Below are positions 23,301-32,300 of a stretch of DNA of 64,000 nt, piece after piece. The stretch covers positions 3,038,001 through 3,102,000 of the forward strand of contig JBITNC010000001.1 in the NCBI GenBank assembly GCA_050084985.1. The letters run 5' to 3'. Under the pieces are notes generated by a model. The model saw nothing but the letters and a program-made list of their open reading frames with translations. It searched no databases and was not told the origin of the DNA. How positions within the stretch are numbered: position 1 is the stretch's first letter; every line of letters begins with the position of its first letter. The position numbers were made by a program, and so were the translations under genes. The stretch comes from Nageia nagi (lineage: Eukaryota > Pinophyta).

Positions 23301-26300
23301 GTTGAAAAGTCCGAAAGGCCACGCAGATACCTTGGAACTCTCTTCCGGAGTCCGGAGATGATGACATCATGGTGAATACAATAAACATCCGGTAAGCTAG
23401 TAGGCCACGCAGATACCTTGGAACTCTCTTCCGGAATCAGTGGAGAAAGAGCTACACTTGTCTGAATAACTCTGTTTGAGCAAGAGGAGCGTTCATCAGT
23501 TACAGCAGTTGCAGTCTCAGATAGTGAACTCTCTTAGTGCAGGAGCAGTTACAAATAAAGATTCCTTTTCAGTTTGTTTTTGGTAACGTGTCATGACAGG
23601 AACAGTTTCGTGAGGGGTTTTCTTGATGTGTAACGGTTTTCTTGATGTGTAACGGTTTGTAGGAATGGAGGTGGAGAGTGGATGGAAGAAGGTGTGAAAA
23701 ACGAGCGTGGAGAGAAGTGTGAGAAGAGCAGTGTGTAGTGGAGAGGGAAGAGCGTGGAAGAGGGGAGTATCCGGAGTATGTGAAGTGAGCAAATGAATAT
23801 GCAGAGAGGATAGTGATTGTTTAACTGTGTTACTTTGGAGCTGTGTGCAGAGATCAAACAATGAGCATTAGAACTAGACCATTGAGGGTCTTCTAGAACT
23901 GTATTCCTTCCTCCTTTTTGAATGTTGTATCAAGTGGGTGCTTGATAGTTGGAGTTGGTGCTCCAAGCAGTAGGTGCTGCTATATTTAAAGTGGTAGTTG
24001 GTGCTACCCTTCACAGTTGGTGCTGTGAATCTGTAAGCTTTCTTTAATGACTGGATTTGGATTGGAGTCCAAGCAGTCATGTTCGGGGATGTAGCCAATC
24101 TGGTGAACCTCGTTATATCTGGTGTTGTGTGATGTACTTGGTGTGCTTGCTCATTTTTCTCTGGCTTTTAATCTGTCTTTATTTACGAAGCTTAAATTGA
24201 TTATTTTTATATACACTGATTCACCCCCCCTCTCAGTGTCACTCGAAGTCCAACAGGGTTGAACAATACTTACTGGGTTGATGCAGTTCCTCAAATTTCA
24301 GACAGTAGTCTATATTTTGAATTGTAATCCTACTAGCAGTTTAGAGAAGATGACTCGTTATGAGGTATGGTATCCAGAGAAGCCCAATGTTAAACATTTT
24401 GAATAAGAGTCCTCTCAACAACTTGGAGAAGATGACTCTCTATAAGATTTGGTAAGAAAAGAAGCCTACTGATATCCTCTTCAAAGTTTTTGATTGTTTG
24501 GCTTATGCATATGTGGTTGATGAACTTAGGAAGAAGCTTGATCCTAAGAGTGAAGGATGTATTTTTACTGGCTACTGTGAGAACATTAAGGTCTATAGGC
24601 TTTATAACCCAAAAACTCACAAAGGGGGAGTATATAATTATCAAAAACTTTATGTTGATGATGGCAGCAGTGGTGGAAGTTCTCCTAGTGTGCAACTCTG
24701 TTTACAAACAGTCCCACCAAGACCAACCAGCCCTTCAAACAGTCCCAAACAAAGCGGTACAAGTCCCTCTTTAAGCGAAGATTCTCCAAACATTTTTTCA
24801 TAAGTGATGAAGACAAAAAAGAAAAAAAAGGCACTTCAATCTCATCCTCCAACTCAAGTTTTGGACAACAATTTTCATAGAAGACTTACTAGAGTTCCAG
24901 CTCAAGAAATTAACTAAGTTGTGCAAAGATTTGAGAAGATACATATTTAGGGTGATGAAGATGAAGGTGAGCCCAAAGGTGATGTTGTTAATTATGCTTT
25001 GATAACTGTTGCTAATTTTGAATCTTCTTGTTATGAAGAAACATGTACTAATGAGTTTGGATGCAAGCCATGAATAGAGAAATAAGTTCTATTAAAAAGA
25101 ATGACACTTGGGAGTTCGTAGAACTGCCCAATGGAAATAAATGTGTGGGTTCTAAATGGGTCTATAAGACTAAGTATAGCAGTGATGGCAACATTGAAAG
25201 TTACAAAGCTAAGCTGGTAGCTATGGGCTTCACACAAATGTATGACATTGATTATGAAGAAACTTTTGCATCAGTAGCTAGGCAAGAAACAATAAAAATG
25301 GTATTTTTATTAACTGCTTATAAACATTGGATGGTGTTGGTATGCTTTTCTTTCCCGAGCGGGACACTTTGAATATTGCGCATGGAAATTAGGATATCCC
25401 AAGCAACATAGTTGGGAACACGTTACCAATTCCCTCGTTTGAAAAGGATTGGGTACCTCCAAGGCTCTTGTCGAAACACCTTCTCAACGACTCAACGTTT
25501 TGACGTTTTAGGTATGCTTGCCGAGCAAGGTCTCATGCTTGGGCAAGTGTTTCTGGTCTAGGGATAGTGAAAGAAAGTGTGGTATCCCTGTTTGGAATCA
25601 ACCTCAATGGAATGGAATGAGAGGTAGCAGTCTGTTAACCAACGTTGTTTTATTTGATGTATAGAGTTTATTCAAAATATCTGTGTGTGGACTTAACAAT
25701 TGTATTTGGTTTTGAAAGCATAAATAAAATACTGTAAAGTGAGAGACTACACTTGTGAAATGGAAATGGATACTTGGTCAGATACCAAATGAGTCACCAC
25801 GATGAAGCATTGTCTAAAAAGTTCATCCTTTTTGGATCAGTTTAGGGATAGCATCCAATTCATCCAGCTTTGTGAACAAAAAACTTTGTTCAAGTTGTTC
25901 CAAAGAGGAGCTGGGAGGAATGCCGATTGCGAGCAATCAAATGGACGTGGTGGAAGAACAAGAGTTTGGATGTAAACCTCTAGTTTGATGTCATAAAATA
26001 GGAAATAGATTCAGAATACCTCATCTAGTGCATGCTATGAACCAAGCAATTATGAAAGACTAATTTTCAACACTTTAAAGAATAAAGCAATGATACAATC
26101 CCTGAAACTCTCGAGTTTTTAAAGGAAGGATGCGGAAGTGTCAATCAAGCAATGATAATCCTTAAGAAACAATTCACAACACCACAAATGGATAAACAAG
26201 CTCAATCTTTGCTTTAACCATTTTGTATTAACTTATAAAAGAGTTGTGCAAGGATATATCAATTTGCTCCTCTTTTACAAAAGTTTCACTTTTTTTCACA

Positions 26301-29300
26301 AAATGAGCTCTAGTGAAAATGAGACCCTATGCCACTTATTTATAGGCAAAATTAGGTCAAATTCTCAAGTGTTGCCCTAATTTCTAGAAAAACACTAAAA
26401 TGTTTATTTGAATGCTAAATGGAGATTACAATATCGTTTTAGTGGGAGAACAGTCTCATTCCACTAAAATATGCTTGAAATAAAATATTTACAAAAATTG
26501 ATGCCCTCTGGCATGCATTTTGAGATGTTTTGCATCAATTTGGCAAAAATTAGACCTTCAAATCCTCGTTTTGGATCCTTCTGATGGTTTTTTGAGCTCC
26601 TCCTTTTTCTGAATTTGGATTTGCCTTTGATGTGATCATTGTGGCAAATTTTTCGAAAAAGTGGATTTTTTGGTCTATTTTTTGAAAAAGATGGGGGGGT
26701 CCGAAATTTGGAAAATTTTTAAAAAGTAGATTTGAGCTCATGGATGGATGGAGGATGGGATTATAAGGTACTTGGCAAGTTTTGAAAGGTTTTGGGAAAG
26801 ATTTGAAGTTTTTTGCAAAATTTTTGATTTTCATGTTTATGGATTTTTTTGGTAGAAAAAAGTGAAAATTTCCATAGGAATGAAAAATGCCCCCTAGATT
26901 TTTTAGCACCTAAACTTGCTCAAATTCAAAAATTCTCAAGTTTAAAGTTGCTTAGAATGTCATTTCCAATGCAATGAAGCCAAAATTTTTGAATTTTGAG
27001 CAAAATTAATCAATCCTCCTAAGTTAGGTGCTAGTTTTCACTTGTATGGTTTTCTAATGGCATGAAAACCTGTGCCTAGCATTTTGGTGCCTTTAAGTTG
27101 GTCAAAATTGAAAATTTGAAGTATTAAATGTGCTCAAAATGGCATTTTCCTTGCAATGAAGTGCTCAAACATGAATTTTGACCAAAATTTGTCAATTTTC
27201 CCAACTTAGGCGCTAGTTTTCAACCCTATGGATCTTCAATGACATGAAAACCTGTGCCTAGATAATAGAGACCCCAAACTTGCTCAAAAATGAAAATTTG
27301 CAAGTTTAAATGTGCTTGGAATGGGGTCTTTTATTCATTTATATCTTCAAATTTGGTTTTTGATCAAAAATCCATCTGCCTCCTTGACTTAGGCACCAAA
27401 AAACACTCCATTGGAATTCCATTGGCATGAAAACATGCGCCTATCCTTTTGGGGCATTTCCATTGCTCAAAAGTGAAAGTTTGTAGACCTAAACCTTATT
27501 GAAATGCCCTCTTCCTTGATCACAAACCTTCAAACTTGAGTTTTGGACAAAATTTATCTTTTTTCCTCATGCTAGGTGCCAAAATTCATCTCATTGGATT
27601 TCCATAGCCTTGCAAACCTGTGCCTAGAAATTTGGACCACTTTCCTTGCTCAAAAATGAAAATTTGCAAGTTTAAATGTGCTAGAAATGATGTTTTTCAC
27701 CCAATGGACACCTTGGAATCAATTTTTAATGAGTTTTGCACTTATCCCTCCAAGTTAGCGCGCGTTTTTCACCTCTATGGATTTTGAAAAATATGGAAAA
27801 CTGTGGCTAGCATTTTGGTGGCCAAAACTTGCTCAAATTCGTGATTTTCAAGACCTAAATGTGCTCAAAATGCCACTTTGCACCCAATGGACCCCTGAAA
27901 CTTGAGTTTTGACCAAAATTTATCAAATTTCATGATTCTAGGCGCTAGCTTTCACCTCATTAGATTTCCATAGCCTTGGAAACCTGCGCCTAGCCTTTAG
28001 GGTGCTTAAATGTGCTCAAAATCGAAAATTTTGAGACCTAAATGTGTTTACAATCATGTTTTCCTTGGTCCCAAGCACTTAAACTTGATTTTTGATCAAA
28101 AAACATTCCATCTTATCATTCTAGGCGCCATTTTTCATGCCAATGGATTTGGAAACATTTGGAAACATGCGCCTAGCATTCTGGGGGTCTTTACTTGCTC
28201 AAAATAAAAAATTTTGAGACCTAATGTGCCTTAGAACCATCATCTCCACTCATTCATGCATTTAGATTTCATTTACGATGCATTTTCATTTTTCTTCACT
28301 TTCTAGGTGCCAAAATGCACTTCTATGGATTTCCCATAGGCTTGAAAATTTGCGCCTACCTTAGAATGCCTTAGACTGGGTCAAAATTGAAAATTTTGAG
28401 TCTTAAACTTGATAGAATTCATCTTATCTCTCCGAATACGCTCTTAGACTTAGATTCTAATACCATTTACATTTATCTTTGAGAAACGTGCACCATTTTT
28501 CCCTCACTTGGGTTTTCAACAACTTGGAAAAATGTGCACCATTTTTCCCTCACTTGGGTTTTCAACACCTTGGAAAAACATGCCTGAGGCTAAGGTACTC
28601 AAACTTTCACTTTCGATCCATTCTGGATTCAATCTGTGCATTTCCGGCCACTCTTAGCATTTCTGAGCTCAAACGATGCAAAAACAACCATTTTAGCCTT
28701 TTCAGGCTCAAAGTTGTCATTTTTCGTCATTTTCAGCATTTCGGGGCTCAAAGTATTCAATTCCACCAATTTCCGGCATTTATGGACCCTTAGTGTGAAA
28801 AAATTACCTTTTCCAACATTTCCAACATTTTTGAGCATTTCTGGCCATTCTAGGCTCAACTCATCACTTTTGGTCATTTCTAAGCTTTTCGGACTCAAAT
28901 CCTACAAAAATGCACTTTTTTACCTTATTGGCCATTTCCGAGCTCAAAAGTGACCAAAACATGCTTTTCTACCTTGCCCTTTTCTAGCTCTTCAGGGTCA
29001 ACTTTGACAAAAACGTCCATTTTTGTCATCCTTGTCATATTCAAGGCATCTGGACTCATAGTTTGACAAAAATTCTCATTTTTGTCACCTGGGTACCTTT
29101 GCGCTTAAATTATGCAAAAAAGCGCCTTTCTGTTGCGCTAAGCACCTGTGAGCTGAGTCGCCCCTTTTGTCAACTTTGCCATTCTTGCATTCAAATGCTG
29201 CAAAAAAGTGCCTTTTCTGCCTTGTTGGCCACTTGTGAGCTTAACATTCTGAAAGACAACCCCATCTCTACTCATTGCACTCTAGACCCAAAAATTTGTG

Positions 29301-32300
29301 CTTTGATGCTATCTCTTAGATCCTGGCTTCTTGGCTCCAAAACTGGTGATTGGATACTTTGATACTCTTTGGGGTCTTCATCGCAAAATCTCCTTGAATT
29401 GCTCCCTGATATCATATTTGCACTCTTCAAAATGAACTATCAGTCGCCATAAGCCAATCTCAAGGCAATGCACCTCATTGCCTTTGCAAAAATTGGATCC
29501 CCAAAATGCTACATCTTGGGGTGTGTTGTGCGGGTGTAAAAAGTGTCTTCTTGAATAGGTACTTAGATGAAGAAGTGTATGTACAACAACCTCAAGGTTC
29601 TGAGGTTAAGGGAAAAGAAAAACTTGTGTATAAGTTGAAGGTTTTGTATGGCCTTAAGCAAGTCCCAAGGGCTTGGTACACTAGAATTGATGGCTACTTT
29701 CAGCAGAGTGGTAGGAGCAAAAGTGAACCTACTATACTTCAAGAAAGAAGGTGACGATATTTTACTTGTTTGTTTGTATGGTGATGACTTGATTTATATG
29801 GGTAGTAGTTCCAAATTGAATGATAGAATTAAGGCTGCTATGATGAATGAGTTTGAAATGAAGGATTTAGAATTAATGCATTATTTTCTTGGAATGGAGG
29901 TGTATCAAATTAAGGATCAAACTTTAATTTGTCAAACCAAATATGCAAAGGGTATGTTGAAAAAGGAAGGCATAGACAGCTGCAAACCATTACCTACTCC
30001 CATTGCTCATGGTGAATTGTTGTGCAAAGATGATGGGGCTGAAAAGGTGAATGCAAGTAATTATAGGAGTATTGTTGGGAGCTTAATGTTTCTAACAAAC
30101 ACTAGACTAGATATTGCATAGTCTCACTAATTTCTAGATATATGATTGAGTCATCTGTTTTGCATTTGAAGGCTGCCAAGAGAAGTTTGAAATATGTTAG
30201 AGGAACTATTAATTGTGGAATCCATTATTATCATTCTGAGGAGATGGAATTGATTGGGTTTAGTGATTCTGATTAAAAAGTCTACATTAGGTAACTATTT
30301 TTCACTTGGATCAGGGCTGATCACTTGGAGTTCAAGGAAATAAGGATTAGTGGCACTTTCATCAACTAAGGTTTAGTGCTCTTACTTGGGTTGGTGCAGA
30401 AGCATTATGAATCAGAAAAGTGTTGAGAGAAATTGGTGAAAAACAGAATGGTCTTACAACCATATTTTGTGATAATATGACTATCATACATTTGGAGGTA
30501 AGCATTTTGATATGAAGTATCACTTCATCCATGATATGGTGGAAAAGAAAGAAGTTGGGCTGAGGTATTGTAACACACATGAAAAATTAGCAGCTATATT
30601 CGCAAAAGGTGTGGCTAAGGCTCCATTTCTGAAGCTGAGAAACTCGCTTGTAAGCCCTTTCAGCATCAAGGGGGAGAATGTTGGAAAATGATGCTGACTA
30701 AGAATGATATTTCAACATTCTTATATCTCCAAATGACGTTCTTAAATTAGTTTTAGTTTTCTTGTAACTGTTGTATAATATTTTGTAGGTGAAATATTCT
30801 CATGACATTCATAAGAGAATATGACAGCATGTAACTGTCATTTTGAGCTTGTAAGTTGTAACAGTAGTAGGATCTTGTGTTTAGGGTTCCTAAGATATAG
30901 TATATTATTCATACATTGTACGAAAGTCACATACTGAATGGAATAGAAAAAATTGCATTTCCAAGCTATTGTTTTTGTTTTTGTTGTGCAGGCCTGTTTT
31001 TCCAGTTTTGTGCCAAAAAGATTGAACAGCCAACTTCGGGAGACTGCAACTTTTGTTTTATAACTCCGTTTTGGCTGCTCTTTATACTGCTTGCATATTT
31101 TGTAGTAGTATAGACCCCTCGTTGTTGCTCTGCAAAAATGCTACTTGTGACTGTATGACTGCTGTGTGTCTATGGGCAGCTATGAGCACTGCCGAAACTT
31201 TGTATTTTGAATAGCTGGTTGAGTTGTCAACTTCCATATTCTTCAGTTTGATCATATACAACTTCACAAATTTTAGGTTTTTATTTAGTTACGATTATTA
31301 TTCATAAATGTGGCTAATAGAACTATTTATCAATTATGAAAGATCTATATTTTCAATTGAATTATCATGTAATTGGTTATTTTGAGCTATTTCATATATT
31401 TTTGCATAGATTACAATATTATAATATTTCTCAATATATCATATCCTTGCCCTCCCCCCGTTGTCCAAAAATCTAGCCACATCTTTGGCATCGCAAAAAT
31501 TGTCCTACTACAATATTGTTGTGGAAAAACAGTTCTTGTTGCGTTTAAGCTATTCATTGTATTAAGCGATAAGCACAAATATCTATCATTTGACTGATTT
31601 GGGCTGTTCGTTGTTATTACAATGAAGGTTGAATTCCATTAGAGCTTCTCTACAACATCACATTGTTTTTGGCAAAATAGAAACATGCCATGTTTATAGA
31701 GGAAATGATTACATTCCTGGTGGACTTCCAAATACTAGCTACCAAGCATGCCCATATGACAATGGACCACCAACCACATATATTAAATTTTAAAACAAAA
31801 AGAACCCCTTCACATCATGTAGGCTGTTGACTAGGATATCCCAAGACGAAATATATCAAGCTACACCCCTTTCTCTGTGGGCCATGTTGCATAAACCTAC
31901 AACGTTACACTTGTGACAATTTCCTTGAGAGTTTTATGATACATGATGAACAAACATGACTGCCCAAAGTATATAGACTGAACTACAGAATAGGATGGGA
32001 TAGCAATTGCAGGTTAAGTTTTAATGCCTACATGAGGTTTTGTACTTTGTTTAGGCAATCCAATTTATTGATTAGCCAACTTTGTATCAGGAAGGGAAGG
32101 TTCAGACGTAAAGCATAAATTTCGAACTAACAAAACATGAGGTGTGTGTTATACAATTGCCGACTTCTGTCCCCAAGGCTCTACATGACGAGGGTTGGGT
32201 TGTCTCTCTATCTATATTGATCTTAGTGAATTTGACCTGGGTTGTAACACATCTGATTATTCTGATTTGACCTATACAAAAATTTTCCTTTACATGTTGA

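Larger units (their letters stand above)
14999..24255 (+). mobile_element. Element 1: full-length Sirevirus-like Ty1/Copia retrotransposon
   Basis: This 9,257-bp element has LTRs 14999-16914 and 22283-24255, both TG...CA, and is flanked by the perfect 5-bp duplication GGGTT (14994-14998 and 24256-24260). It has a primer site (16917-16928), gag, pol in the Copia order protease-integrase-RT-RNase H, and a purine tract against the 3' LTR. Long LTRs dense in palindromes, a long gag with a coiled-coil region, and several AGGGGGAG tracts after pol are Sirevirus traits. By eye the LTRs differ at roughly a dozen positions plus one repeat-number change, so insertion is recent. It sits in the integrase of Element 0, in ETFB intron 4, in the same direction as ETFB. 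Confidence 0.95.
25338..29519. mobile_element. 4.18-kb non-coding insert of unknown class inside Element 0
   Basis: The direct repeat GGTGT (25333-25337 and 29520-29524) flanks it, and joining the flanks restores the RT reading frame, so its ends are well fixed. It begins TGGTATGC and ends CATCTTGG. I find no LTRs, no terminal inverted repeats and no coding sequence. A 5-bp duplication suits an LTR-type integrase, yet no LTRs are seen. The interior is mostly degenerate tandem repeats: a 183-bp array (about 26850-28450) and shorter-period repeats (about 28580-29250). Confidence 0.7.

Noticed and set aside
26850-28450. CRISPR-like reading of the regular repeats
   Set aside because: The window is plant nuclear DNA. 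Units are 183 bp and diverged throughout, with no identical repeats separated by unique spacers and no cas genes.
26550-28953. Open frames of around 90-120 residues on both strands of the 4.18-kb insert
   Set aside because: Composition follows the 183-bp and shorter tandem repeats; frames overlap on opposite strands and carry no recognisable domain.
25338-29519. Classifying the insert as an LTR retrotransposon or LARD
   Set aside because: No terminal direct repeats, primer site or purine tract were found; only the 5-bp duplication fits.
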